A DNA stretch of 64,000 bases from Cryptomeria japonica (GCF_030272615.1 NC_081410.1:257781533-257845532), one strand, 5' to 3'; shown: positions 25,187-35,940, counted from the stretch's first letter. Notes: generated by a model from the letters alone, not told the origin. Translations and numbers: made by a program.

Positions 25187-27104
25187 CACCCCACCTTAAG
25201 ATTAAGTTAGGGAGAAGCTAAAAAACAACTAAGGACTACATGCATGAAAGCCAAAATGGGTTCTGATAACAAGGCCTGATGAGGTACCCAAGTACAAAGG
25301 ATCTCTATAAAGTGGAGAAAAAGGAGAAAACCCATTGGGAACAAAACTCCTCTCCAAGAAGAGATGAAAACTTGAGTGAAGGACTAAGAAGCCTCCAAAC
25401 AAGAATGTTCCAAAAGATAGGAACAAAAGATGAGCATGAAGAATCACTAAAGCATGAAGAAGCTACAAACATTATCATCGAATGACTACTATGATGCTGA
25501 AATAAGAACCTCTTCTGAAATAAAAGATGATCAGGATCAAGACTGAATCAGATGGAAAACACAGGCAAAACATCTAGAACCTGAAGGTACAGATGGCACA
25601 AGTACCAACAGTCTAAAGAACTGATCAAATGAAAAAATGGAAGGTCACCTCCAGAAATAGGAATGCAAGAGTGTCCATATGGTAAGTATTTCATCTCACT
25701 TAAATGCATGGGTAACCAGCCACTACATTTGCCTAGTACATAGGAACAAATACTGAATACATAGCTCACTCCAACAAGAAACCAAGGAAGCATTAGCACT
25801 AATAGTAGAAACCCCCCCCCATAATGCTGACAAGGGAGATGTATGATAGGTACACTGAATCTGAAAGCCATAATGTAGTGCATGAAGAAGAACCAAGAAC
25901 ATCTTACCGTGCAAACATGGAAGTGCAAGCAAATACAAAAGGTGTACAAACCAAGGAACACACGCATGAGAAAGGTATGAAGGCAAACAAAGGCAAACAT
26001 CAAACCCCCATGACACTTTATATCATAGTGCGAGTACAATAAGGCACAAAATTGATTTGCAAGATCCCATAATACATGTGTAATACAAAGGCACTTTATC
26101 TCAATGTGATTACAAAATCATAAGTGCTTAAAATGAAAGCTCAGAAAGTCAAAAAAAGATATAAGACTAGAAATACATGAAGAATAGCCAAAAACAAGTC
26201 ATCCCACACAAACTAGAAGTTTCCACAAGCTCATATGTCCAAGTAATTCACCAGAGTGTGAAAACACAAAAAATTGAATAAAATGTACCTGGAGTAAAAT
26301 CTGGAAAAAGTGCATGGATGACTATGAAGAGCTCTAAAACAGTGTCCTAACGCTATTGGAATCACGAAAAATGGAGAAACTGATGAAAAGTTATGAACTC
26401 AAGACTGAAAACAACACCTCTAACTTAAAATGGCTATAGAATGTACCAACAGCACAACCAAGTGATCAAACCTACATGTCTAGAAAGTAAACAAAACCAG
26501 ATTTCCGATGATATCTCATTTGCCAAAAAATGATATCGTATGCCCAAGTTATGGCCAAAAGAAAAAAAAAAACCCTCTTTTAGGGCACAAAGAGGGTCAG
26601 AAGGGCCATGCAAGTTGTTTGTACCGTTGACTGAACTGCTGATGTCAGTGTTGATGTAATGTACTTTTTCTGCAAAGGGTTGATAGCCAATTGATTTTTC
26701 TTTTAAATATTTCTAATGCAGGTGCACGTGCAGGTACAACTGTACAGATTTTCGTGTCTCGAAAAACATGCCAATAAAAAATCATGTCCCAGATGCCCCT
26801 GTCATCGAAAATAGGAAAATTATATATCAAAATTCATGGAATCGGCCTCCAAAAGTGAAATATGACATCCTTTTTTGCCCAAGTTGCTCCAAAAAATAGG
26901 TGCCTCTGGATCATTAAAAAAGCTGAATTTTCAAACCGCATAGATCTGGCCCCATGAATCAAAAATTGACAAACAAAAGGTCAATCTTGACTATTTGACA
27001 TGTGTCAGATTCAATGGTGAGGTCCAAATCAACCCAAATTGCACAAAAGACCTAATTTAGGTAAAATCTCCCAATCTAAAGAACAGGAAAGCCTCAGGTC
27101 TAAA
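25187..27104. other. Internal region of the 2.6-kb element, no coding domain found
   Basis: I looked in all frames for gag, protease, integrase, RT or RNase H motifs and saw none. A 163-codon hydrophobic frame at 26039-25548 (minus) has no family motif and overlaps a second open frame, so it is probably chance. A run of nine C lies at 25813-25821 and a run of twelve A near 26561-26572. Confidence 0.6.
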
Positions 27105-27116
27105 GCTCTGATACCA
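27105..27116 (-). other. Primer-binding site of the 2.6-kb element
   Basis: Minus-strand TGGTATCAGAGC starts immediately after the LTR and is a perfect match to the usual initiator tRNA-Met site. Confidence 0.92.
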
Positions 27117-27466
27117 TGAAGAAGTTGAGAAATACAACTTCAGAGATCCCAAGAACACCTGCAAGAAAAATACCTGTCACAAGAGAAGAATGGAGGCAAA
27201 AATCAATAATGGCTTTGAAGAAGAAGATTATCATTCAAAGAGGGAATTGAATAAAAATTACAATACTATCCTTATAAAAGGAGAATATGCAACCCTAAAG
27301 ATGTGCAACCCTAAATAAACCCTAAAGGGATAAAGTTTATTTAATAATTAGAATAATTATTAAATACCTACCATATTATTAAATGCTTAAGTTTATCTTA
27401 AGCGTGGAGTATAATAGACTAATAATTAAATAAATAATTATTAGCCAATACAAGATAACTCTAACA
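27117..27466 (-). repeat. 5-prime LTR of the 2.6-kb non-autonomous element
   Basis: It starts TGAAGAAGTTG and ends CTCTAACA at 27466. Shared landmarks with the left LTR include ACCTGTCACAA, ATCCTTATAAAAGGAG and the terminal ACTCTAACA, with many differences between them. TATAAAAGG may be a TATA box only if read on the plus strand, against the element's orientation. Confidence 0.85.
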
Positions 27467-27531
27467 TATCATATCATCCTTTACCGTTACATCATCATCC
27501 CCATCAGCTATGCCAATATGCCAACATTATT

Positions 27532-28893
27532 ACCATCAAAAGAAAAGACATTAGCTTTTAATATAATTTTTAGAAGGAATAGCAGTTAGGAACTTTTTAT
27601 GCTCTTCTTTTGGGATAGAGGAGATGGCTCCCAAAAGAGAATTTTGGGCATCAACATCCAAATTAGCCTCAACCGAGAGAAGGGAAGGAAAAAAAATGAG
27701 ATGCCTCCCCACATATTTCCTCCTCTTTCACTAGCACACCATCATCCACCACCAACTTAGAGATCTTATTGGCAACTTTATGTTTGAGGGTATTTGAATC
27801 AAAAAATCTTGTGTTCTTATCCCCAGTAGACAACCATAAGGCCCTAGATCTTTGTCTCCAAAAACCTCTTCCTTAGCTATGACATCATGATACTTTCTCA
27901 TAATATCATTTTCCTTTTCGAAATATCCTAAAGAATAACCCACAACTTGAATTTTATCCTAAAAGTCTTTCAACTCACACTAAATAGCAGATTTAGAAGT
28001 AAAAAGATTGCTAGACACTTCTTTATTCCATCTTCTAACATTATCTTTCACAAATCTGAGTTTTTTAGCAACTCTAAATATAGCAGACCCAAACACAAGT
28101 ATATTCCACAATTGCACAATATAATCTTCTAGTAGGGGGTGGGACAACCACATTTTTTCAAATCTGAAAGGATAGTTTCTCTTACCATCAATAGCCTCTG
28201 CAACAAAAGAGATGGGGAAATGATTTGAACCAACCCTAGGGAGAGTCGTAAGGGAGAAGATGTACTTAACTAGCCAATTGTTAGAGATAAGAGCCCAATC
28301 AAGACAGACTTGAATCAGGTCATCACCCACTCTCCTATTGGTCCAGGTGAATGAGGCACCTTGAAGGTCAATATCATATAGACATTGAGCATCAATAAAC
28401 ACCATCAGGTCCAACTGACTATCCATTTGGATCTGAGAACCTCCAAACTTATCAGAATTATGAACGGGAGTATTAAAATCTCCCATAATAATCCAATTTT
28501 CATTACAGTGCTTGGAGCGATGAACCTTCAGTTTCTTCCAAAACTTATTCCTAGTTTCTTTAGAGTTCGAAGCATAGATATTAGAGAGAACCAAGGAAAA
28601 ATTATCTCTAATATGGTAAAATCTAACAGAAACAAAATTGGAATCAACATCCAAGACTTCACCCTTAATGTAATTCAAATTTCAAAAAATAGCAGTCCCA
28701 CCCGAAGCACCTTTCGAACTACTACCAACAACCCCACAATGCTTGAAAAACTTCAGATTTTCCACTTTTTCCCTAATCATTTTGGTTTCTTGTATAAGGA
28801 CAATATCCATCTTATGATCCCTAATCATGTTACAAACTATATCTTGTGTATAGGCACATTGAGTCCCCGTATGTTCCAGGAAATAAATTTCAT
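27532..28893 (-). pseudogene. LINE ORF2, part 1: apurinic-type endonuclease and start of RT
   Basis: The frame opens at an ATG at 28893 with the endonuclease motif SWNIRGLN. A frameshift and stops follow, then DIVLIQETK (catalytic Glu motif). The longest open stretch (28678-27980) contains MGDFNTP, a domain-internal SFTWTNRR and SNHFPI, which are landmarks of the exonuclease-endonuclease-phosphatase fold used by L1 elements to nick target DNA. Further downstream a GDKNTRFF-type motif (about 27850-27780) marks the linker before the reverse transcriptase. The block ends at the Copia-2 insertion. Several stops and at least two frameshifts make it non-functional. Confidence 0.85.
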
Positions 28894-30458
28894 TTTTTTA
28901 CCAAGGGAACAAACCTCATAGATGGTCCTCTAACTACCATCCGCCAAGTTACGCTTGCATTCTTGCTCTCCCAACCATTTAGTAGATTTTCTACCAGGAG
29001 TGGTATTTGGTGTACCAGTATCATCTTTATGTTTCTGCCTTGTAGAAACACCAACATGTGGAGCCCCAGTAGTTTGTCCAACTTTCTTAGATTTTTTTTC
29101 TCAACTTGGATAAACGGAGCTTCACCCCTCACAGCCTCTTGGGTCGGCAAGTGATTCTCTTTCCCTGATTTTAATGGACTGATTCCACCACCAGACTCGC
29201 TCCAATTTTCCTCCAACAAGTTCTGGGGGAGAGGGGACCTCTCCTTTGCAAGATAGGTAGACTTCACTTTCTCCTTAGATTGAGAGTATGCAATTCACAA
29301 CCTCATTTTGATCCTCCTTTCCCATGCTCTTAGGACTGGAAAAAGAAGCTCCAGCATCATTAAGTCTAGCATCAATTTCACCTTCCTCAAGCTGCTGAAG
29401 AACTGGATAAGGCATACGACCATCTTTAACAAAATGTTATGTTTCACCATAACCATCCTCACTATTATCTTTTACCATATTAGTACTCTCCTCCTGTTGG
29501 GCTTGCAATTTAGTCTTGATAACATCAGTATCTCCATCTTTCTCTAATTGAACTGGACTAGAAGAATAAGATTCCTTCAAATTCCCAATATCATTGATCA
29601 TCTCAGTACTACCATCTTCATTATGAGTCACCTTTGACGTTTTTTCTCTCCAAATTTGCTTATGCAAGCCATTATTATTTCCAGAATTCATTTTAGGGGG
29701 GCAACAACATTATTAATCTATAGAGGACATTTTTTAGCCCAATGCCCATATTTTTTACATTGAAAACAGACAAAAGGCATAGTCTCAAACTCAACTAGCT
29801 GGGTCCATTTCCCCAACCTAGAATGTATATCCACTGAGGATGGGAGATCAGTATTTTGATGAACACAAACACAGATCCACCCATAAACCATTATTTTCCT
29901 GGCTATCATCATTGAGTCAAAAGAAAGAAGTTCCCCAAACAAGCTAGCCAAACCCTTAAATACATCCTCATGCAAGAACTCCAAGGGAAAACCAGGCAAT
30001 CTAACCCAAATAGGGGCAGAACCAAAAATACCATCATTCATATCTAGATAAGGGGACCAATGCTTCAAAGCCAATGAAGTCTTCCCAATAACCCAAGGGC
30101 CTCCATAAAGAACGTAAGACAAGTCTTCTTCACAAGAGAAGGCAAAGGAGAAAAACCCTTTAGCCATAGCTATGATTTTGATCTGCCCTTTCAGGCACCA
30201 CCTCCTCTTAGCGAAAGATCTAACAACATCAATGTTAGGCCTAGCGCCCATAAATTTTCCAACTAATGATAAAGCCATAATAGAGATATTGTGATCAATC
30301 ACCGAATCAGGGACAACAATCGCAAAACACCCAAAAGCCGGATTTAAAATATTATTAACAGTAGGGAACGTTGCTGACTTACCACTAGGTTTGATACCAA
30401 AGAGGGAGGCCCAAGGTTTACTCCCCACCCACATCATGAGGTCCCTTTCCAGGGTCAT
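28894..30458 (-). pseudogene. LINE ORF1: DUF4283-like domain plus CCHC zinc knuckle
   Basis: The first 246 codons (30458-29718) are open. They show a DUF4283-like domain, roughly residues 40-170, followed by a CX2CX4HX4C knuckle at the end (CFQCKKYGHWAKKC, residues about 231-244). This arrangement is typical of ORF1 of plant L1 elements, which binds element RNA and acts as a chaperone in the ribonucleoprotein. A stop follows the knuckle, and polar low-complexity sequence continues in minus-strand frames at 29691-29437 and 29267-28890, probably the original C-terminal tail now broken by frameshifts. An in-frame stop lies just before the ATG at 30458, so that ATG is the likely start, although an upstream frameshift cannot be excluded. 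ORF2 begins immediately downstream at 28893. Confidence 0.8.
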
Positions 30459-30640
30459 CTAGAATCCCCAAATTTTGTGGGTCCCAATCTTCAAAAACCA
30501 TGTTGTCATCTTGACCGCTCCCTATCTTTTCACCCACCTGTTGTCCTTGAGGACCAACATCTATAGCATTCCCCTACAGATTCGCCAAAATCAAAGGGGC
30601 AAGTTGCCCGCCCAGGTTCACGCTCAAACTTCCCATTCAA

Positions 30641-30835
30641 AAATTTTTGATATGTTAAAAGATGATACAAGCATCATGGTATAATTGAACCATAATGACC
30701 TGAGTATAAGTTACATGGATTTTATTATTGCAAGATGACACAAGCATTGTGGTAAAATTGAACCAAGATGACCTAAGTGTTGCTTGCGTAAAACAGACAA
30801 GAGTTAACCTATGTCCTATGCAAATTTGAAATATC
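30641..30835. repeat. Tandem duplication in sequence flanking the LINE and the 6.6-kb LTR element
   Basis: Two imperfect copies of a roughly 47-bp unit lie at about 30661-30707 and 30734-30780 (GATGATACAAGCAT...TAATTGAACCA and GATGACACAAGCAT...AAATTGAACCA). This stretch, left of the ATATC duplication, should be continuous with 37490 onward, and so is probably the far part of the Gypsy-3 3-prime LTR. Confidence 0.45.
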
Positions 30836-31827
30836 TGAAGAGGGGAAAAGCCAACAAGGTGGATTAGTGGTAGTTAGCATACAAATCAAACACTAAAAGC
30901 ATAGGAACATGAAGCATGCATAAAACCACATAAAAATATGAAAATAATGCTTTTTACCTTGCTATCTTTACCTCTCCCTTGGACTGAGCTTGATGATGTT
31001 AAGGCGCCCTTTGATGATGCTCCACTTGATGTGCTCCTTGATTGCTTGATGTGGAATGCTCTCCTTTGCTCAGCAAGACTAATGGATTATTGGATTTGAT
31101 ACTTGGATTGGATTTGAGTGATGGATAGGAGGATTTGAATTATATTTGAGAGAGGATTAGAAGAGGATGAGAGGAGAATAGAGCAGCATGAGGATGCATG
31201 AGAAGTGGATCCTCTTGTGAGGATAATATGCTCCAATTTATAGATTGGAGAAGGCCAATGAAGAGCCAAGATTGATTTGATTATGAAGGGTCAAGATTGA
31301 TTTTGGATAGAAGGCATGGATCAAGGGTGCCTTGGGAAAATAAACAAGAATATAAAATTCCTTTGGAAAAAAGGGGGAGAAATTTGAAGTTCAAACTTGA
31401 GGAATTAAAAATTCCAAAATAAGGATGCATTGAGGGATTCAAAGAAATTTGAATTTCTTTGAGAGATTCAAAGTTGATGTGACATGAGTGGGAATTAAAA
31501 ATTGGAGAATAAGCATGATTATGAGAGATTCTAGAAGAATTAATTAGGCTAAGTGGGATTAGGAAAAGTTATTTGTAGGAATCACATGACTAGGTTAATT
31601 AATTAGAATTAATTAACTGAGTAGGTTTTAGAGGAAATAATTATTGAGAGAACTTTAGAAGAATAGGAGAATAATTAATTTATTTGATAATTAATTATTG
31701 GACTATAGTGACAAGATTAATTACATTAGATTTAATTGATTCTGAGAGGAATAAGGATAACACAATTAAGTTAATTAAATATGTTGATAGGCTTAAATTA
31801 ATTAAATATTAATTTTAGGTGTCTACA
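30836..31827 (-). repeat. 3-prime LTR of the 6.6-kb element
   Basis: Starts TGAAGAGGGG and ends GTGTCTACA. It differs from the right copy by scattered substitutions and small indels, for example one copy of AATGATAAGC near 37160 in the right LTR. Confidence 0.94.
31236..31242 (-). promoter_or_regulatory. Candidate TATA box in the LTR of the 6.6-kb element
   Basis: Minus-strand TATAAAT in CTATAAATTGGAG. The same motif is kept in the right LTR (36886-36892), which is the one that would drive transcription of the element. Confidence 0.45.
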
Positions 31828-32324
31828 TTTTGCCCCTCTTTGATATAGCATCGTGAAATGATGTTATATCAAAGAAGAATAAACATAGTGGAAGAAAAAG
31901 GATAAGGACTAGTAGCATGATGCCCCAGTCATAGGATGGGGAAGAATGATAAGGAGGAAGGATGACGAGGAAGCAGTGGTATGCCCCCTCGAGAGGACAT
32001 GTGGGTTCAGAGAACATGGGTGTGCTCTTGAAAGGAATTAGAAGAATAAGTGATGAAAGGATTAAGATAAAAGAGAGAAGTAGGAATTGGAAGAAGAATA
32101 ATTATTGAATTTTTGGAATAGTTTGGATGGATAAGGATGAGGATGAGTGGATATGGAAGATAGTGGATGCGTGAAAGAGGAAGGGAGGACTCAAGCATCT
32201 AGCTCCATAGATGGTATCCCTTAGTATTTATTTGAACTAGAGGTATGCTCATAGATGTTGGTTATAATAATTGGGGAGATGAAATGGATAGGGGATGGAA
32301 GATAAGAATTTGGAAAGGATTGGA
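31828..32324. other. 3-prime untranslated part of the 6.6-kb element
   Basis: Purine-rich on the plus strand, with no recognisable domain. The stretch beside the LTR (31828-31842) is the polypurine-tract complement. Confidence 0.5.
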
Positions 32325-32672
32325 CTAATGGAATGGGATTGTGAAAAGTGGATGGTGGATAATGGACGGGGTTTTGAAGAATTTATGGAAGATCAACATT
32401 GGCACACACCTTGAAGGGTGTTGGAGTAGTGGAGGAGAGGATTTTGGATTATATGTAGATTTTGGGAAATGAGAACCCAAAATAGAGGAAGGGAGTGGTG
32501 GAGTTGGGATGGTGGATTTTGGGACATAAGGACCCAAAATGGATTTTGAAGATGGAGGAGTGTTAGATGGAGGATTGGGAGACTTATGAATGGATGATGC
32601 TTTTGGATTAACAAGTTTGGATGCCAATTTTGATTTTTCTTTGGGATGCATTGTTTCTTTGGGAATCCACAT
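32325..32672 (-). pseudogene. Remnant of the Pro/Ser-rich frame, downstream part
   Basis: This 115-codon minus-strand frame carries KSILGPYVPKSTIPTPPLPS and SILGSHFPKS, the same repeat as at the C-terminus of the frame at 32817-34223. Between the two lies a Lys-rich stretch with stops (32817-32673). The likeliest reading is that one longer frame was cut by a stop at 32817 and by frameshifts. No known domain is recognised. Confidence 0.5.
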
Positions 32673-32816
32673 AGTTTTTCATTTTTTCTTTTGGGGCCTT
32701 TGTGGCCTTTTTAATTTTTCTTTCTTTCGGATCACATTTTTCTTTTGAGCATGTCATTTTGAGGGGACATGTTGATCCTTTGATTTTTGTGGATTTTGAG
32801 CTTTGTGCTTTTTAGA

Positions 32817-34223
32817 TTAGGCATCCAAATTGCTTCTAATAGCAACAGGATGGGTGCATGAGGATAAAGGATTGATGGATGGGATGGTGGAAAAAGAGTG
32901 TTGGGAGGCATCAAAGGATGTGTGCCTTTGTTGATTTTGTGATGGAATGGTGGATGGAGGGATGTAAGGACCCAATATGGATGGAAGAGATGGAGGATTG
33001 AGGATCGGAACATAGGGGCCCAAAATGGACAGAAGGAATGAAGGGTTTAACTTTGGGACATAGGGTCCCAAAATAGATGTGGAAGATGAGGGATAACGGG
33101 ATTTTGATTTGTATGAGGGAGATTTGGATTTAGGAGGAATAAAGGATGTACTAACATCTTGAGCATTATCTTGAGGATCCTTATTATGCTGAAAACAAGA
33201 TCTGAGTCCATTTTGAGGGGGATGAGATGTGGAAGGAAGATTAGGATCTTTAGATGGATTGGGATCATGACATGGGGATGAAGAGATACTTTGATCTTGA
33301 CTAGGGAGGGTATCATGAGATAGAGTGGGAGGGGTGATTGGATCATGAGATGGAGGAGGATCATGTGATGATAGAGGAATCATATGATCATGAGAGGAAG
33401 TGGACGGGATGGGAATAGATGGAGTGGAGGGAGATGCATCATGAGATGGAGAGTATTCTATGCTAGCATGCTTTGGAACAAGCTTTTGGCATGTTTGGAG
33501 TTGTGGGGATTGTGTGATGGAGGAAGATATGAAAGCTTTGATGTGAGTAGATGGAGAAATGTGAGTATAATTAAGTGTGGGGGATTGGGATTTGTTTTGA
33601 GGTGGAGGTGATTGGGGTGGGTGGAGGATTTGAGGAGATTTGGCCACTTTGCTTTGAGGTGAGAATTTTGTCTCCTTTGCTAGCATGTCTTGGATAAGAT
33701 TATGGATGATGGATTTGGAGGATGTGGACAATATGAACTTTGGAGGATTAGGATTTGATGGAGAATTGGGATTAGATGGGGGATTGGGATAATAGATTGG
33801 GTAATTAGGATTAATGTTTGGAGGACTATGGATTGAAGGATTTGGATGGGGAATAGAGGTAATGAATTCATTGTAGAAGGATGGGGATTGGGATGTAGAT
33901 GGGGGGGGAGATGGAGGTATACTTATATGATTAGAGGAGTATGTGGATGAGGGGTAATAAGGAGATATGGATGGGGAATAAGATGGATTTATGGATGGGG
34001 GATAAGATGGATTTATGGATGAGGAATAAGATGGATTTCCCTCGTTGAAGGTAGAGGAAGGATAGGAGATATGGTATAGATTGGGATTAGGTGTAATGTG
34101 TTGAGATGGGATGGGTGAAGGTATGATAGGAGAGTGGGAGATTATGGGATTAACTTGGTAGGCAAATTCATGAACTTCCATGAGCATCTTATCATACCAA
34201 GCTTTGAAATTATGGGTAGTCAT
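32817..34223 (-). CDS. Pro/Ser-rich hypothetical protein of a non-autonomous LTR element, 468 aa
   Basis: I do not recognise this protein. It starts at an ATG with a normal-complexity N-terminus (MTTHNFKAWYDKMLMEVHEF), then becomes Pro/Ser/Tyr/His-rich for over 400 residues. Repeats include SINPSYPP-like units at residues about 65-95, SHDP-like units at about 275-330, and three SILGPYVP or SILGPYIP units near residues 390-430. I see no zinc knuckle, protease, RT or signal peptide. It lies centrally in an element whose LTRs are nearly identical, with long untranslated regions on both sides. Caution: the minus strand here is very poor in G, so stop codons are rare, and two other minus frames also stay open for 60-105 codons. 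The frame may therefore be compositional. It could also be a diverged gag-like or spacer protein. Confidence 0.45.
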   Translation of the reverse strand: MTTHNFKAWYDKMLMEVHEFAYQVNPIISHSPIIPSPIPSQHITPNPNLYHISYPSSTFNEGNPSYSSSINPSYPPSINPSYSPSISPYYPSSTYSSNHISIPPSPPPSTSQSPSFYNEFITSIPHPNPSIHSPPNINPNYPIYYPNPPSNPNSPSNPNPPKFILSTSSKSIIHNLIQDMLAKETKFSPQSKVAKSPQILHPPQSPPPQNKSQSPTLNYTHISPSTHIKAFISSSITQSPQLQTCQKLVPKHASIEYSPSHDASPSTPSIPIPSTSSHDHMIPLSSHDPPPSHDPITPPTLSHDTLPSQDQSISSSPCHDPNPSKDPNLPSTSHPPQNGLRSCFQHNKDPQDNAQDVSTSFIPPKSKSPSYKSKSRYPSSSTSILGPYVPKLNPSFLLSILGPYVPILNPPSLPSILGPYIPPSTIPSQNQQRHTSFDASQHSFSTIPSINPLSSCTHPVAIRSNLDA

Positions 34224-34640
34224 GTTGAGAGTGAAGAATTAGAAGATGATGTTAAATGAAGATGAGGATTAGGACTTGGCTTGGAATGATGATGGATTAG
34301 GACCTGGCTTAGAATGATGATGGATTAGATTTGATTAGATTTGATTTGATTTTGATTGGAATTGATTTGATTGGATTCGAATGGTCCTTGGATTAGGACT
34401 TGATTTGATTAGATTGGATGATTGGTTGAATGGATTGGATTGGTCCTTGGATTAGGACTTGATTTGATTGGATTGGTTGATCTGGATTGGAATTGGATGA
34501 GTCCTTGGATTAGGACTTGATTGGATTTTGATTTGATTGGATTGGTTGGATTGGACTAGATTTAATGGATTGGATTAAAGATTTGATGATGGCAAGATGG
34601 GATTTGGAAAGAGGGGTGATTTATTGGTTGTGGGGGATGG
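34224..34640. repeat. Degenerate GATT-rich simple repeat upstream of the Pro/Ser-rich frame
   Basis: Phrases such as GGACTTGATTTGATTGGATTGG recur with variation, for example near 34270, 34340, 34400, 34450 and 34510. It lies in the 5-prime leader of the element as read on the minus strand. Confidence 0.7.
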
Positions 34641-35940
34641 ACTTGGCAAGAAATGTCAAGTAAAGAAAACATAATGGCCAAAATAAGTTAGACTCAAAAG
34701 ACACTCATGCTCCTTCACAACATATCCTATGGTGAGAAAATACAATAGTCAATTGATCCCAATTGGTTTCCCAACTATGCTTACCCAGAGCAGACACTTA
34801 GATGCTTGACCCCACTAGCTCCCCTCCACGGCACTCACTTCTCAGGGCAGCCAAGCATCAATTCCCATGAAAACTCCTCATGGAAAACTTTGTGTCTCTA
34901 CTAAGGGCCATAAAAATATGGGTGGCTTCGGAGGTCCGACCTCTTACACCAATGACTAGATGGTTTTTGGCCACTATGAATGAGGTGTTTAGTAAGTCTT
35001 CCCGTTAGGAGCTACCCTTCGAAGTTGCGCAAGCGCAATTGAGGCCTATAGCCTAATGAAGCACCAAGAACTTATTAGTCACGCAAGTGTGATTGAGATC
35101 TCTAGGATCCTACTAAGCACCCAATGTGAGAGTGAACTCTCATATAGCCCCAACCATTGACCCTTTTGTAGTCAATGGCCTATTTATTATAGTGATTTGG
35201 GAACCCCAGGTCCAAGTGTACTCACTTGGGTCATTCCCCTCTTACCTTCTCAAAGAGCAAGTTGGGAGGGCAAGCCCGCTAAGGGTAAGAATGCAATCAA
35301 ACAAGAAAAGGTTCGCGGGTCAGGATTTCTGATTGTCTATGTAGACAAGAGTATACTCTCCTACCTCTACACTTTCCTCAAACACAAAAGGCAAGAGTTC
35401 TTTTACCCCTAATTAGATCTAGGTGCCTAGAATAAATGATTAAGAAAAACACAATGTTTGGTCGGATTTCTTTAGGCAACCTACAAAAAAGTGGATTAGT
35501 AGTTTGAAAATGAAGTCTTCAACAAGCATCCTGCAAAAGACAACAAAAAAAAAATTATTTTTTAGGAATGAGTAGAAAAACATGAATAAAAACTTTTCTA
35601 CTAATGACAAATGTGGATTTGGAGGAAAATTTGATGGGTAAATGGGGTTTGACTATATTTTTGCCACTTTCCAAGGGATAGGCAAGCATAAAATGGGGAT
35701 TTTGGAGGAGAGGTGAAGGAATGGAAAAATTTGTCCAAGAGGGACAAAGAAGCAAAAGTTGGAGATAGACAATATGGGAAAATTTGGAGGTGATTGGATA
35801 AAAGTGGAAGGAGTTATGGCAAACCCTAAAAATAGAGGAATGTGGGATTTTGGGCTTCAAAAAGTGGATTTTGGGATAAGGCACCCAAGGAAGGAAATGT
35901 GCAAAATGGAATTATGGGGGATCTAATAGATTTTTTTTAG
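34641..35940. other. 5-prime leader of the 6.6-kb element, no coding domain found
   Basis: Open frames up to about 109 codons occur on both strands, but none has a family motif and none is in register with the Pro/Ser-rich frame. I see nothing else to annotate. Confidence 0.5.

Larger units (their letters stand above)
24834..27466 (-). mobile_element. Non-autonomous LTR retrotransposon (2.6 kb) in the Copia-2 LTR
   Basis: TG...CA terminal repeats of 353 bp (24834-25186) and 350 bp (27117-27466) flank 1.93 kb with no retrotransposon protein. The perfect duplication TATCA lies at 24829-24833 and 27467-27471, and removing the element plus one copy restores the uninterrupted LTR seen at 11820-11850. 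A canonical Met-type primer site adjoins the right LTR and a purine tract adjoins the left one, so the element reads on the minus strand. Size and lack of genes fit a LARD or large TRIM. The two LTRs are strikingly unlike each other for so young an insertion. Confidence 0.88.
10428..27526 (-). mobile_element. Copia-2: Copia LTR retrotransposon carrying two later insertions
   Basis: The minus-strand element has LTRs at 10428-11885 (3-prime) and 23406-27526 (5-prime, interrupted). Without Copia-3 (13690-20787) and the small element (24834-27466) it is about 7.4 kb. The ends are TGTTAT and CAACA in plus orientation. The flanking 5-mers are TTTTT (10423-10427) and TTATT (27527-27531), one mismatch, consistent with an aged duplication, and they rejoin the LINE reverse transcriptase exactly. 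Domains run gag, protease, integrase, RT, RNase H in the minus direction. The two LTRs differ by about 10 percent over the first 95 bp by eye. Confidence 0.92.
23406..27526 (-). repeat. Copia-2 5-prime LTR, interrupted at 24834-27466
   Basis: Removing the inserted element and one TATCA leaves about 1483 bp, matching the 1458-bp left LTR; a 22-bp insertion near 24226 (within a repeated ATCATTACA context) accounts for most of the difference. The inner boundary at 23406 adjoins a degraded Met-type primer site (minus TAGTATTAGAGC, 23391-23402). The LTR end at 27526 is followed by TTATT and the LINE. Confidence 0.9.
690..30640 (-). mobile_element. L1-type LINE, split into three blocks by two LTR retrotransposons
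   Basis: Three collinear minus-strand blocks together make one non-LTR retrotransposon of about 6.1 kb: 30640-27527 (ORF1, endonuclease, start of RT), 10427-9800 (RT core) and 3059 to about 690 (RT end, zinc-binding domain, RNase H). The blocks join exactly at the 5-bp duplications of Copia-2 and Copia-1, and protein homology runs on across each gap. Both outer ends are uncertain: I could not identify a LINE target duplication or a clear poly(A) tail. The T run near 690-705 is the best candidate for the 3-prime end. All coding parts carry stops or frameshifts, so the copy is dead. It is the oldest identifiable layer in the left half of the window. Confidence 0.88.

Noticed and set aside
25548-26039. 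163-codon hydrophobic frame on the minus strand in the 2.6-kb element
   Set aside because: No family motif, a second frame is also open over the same region, and the composition is Cys/Leu/Phe-biased without the pattern of membrane helices. Probably chance in a non-coding element.
35126-35412. Two overlapping 68-71 codon plus-strand frames in the 6.6-kb element
   Set aside because: They are in different frames of the same DNA, lie opposite to the element's direction and have no motif.
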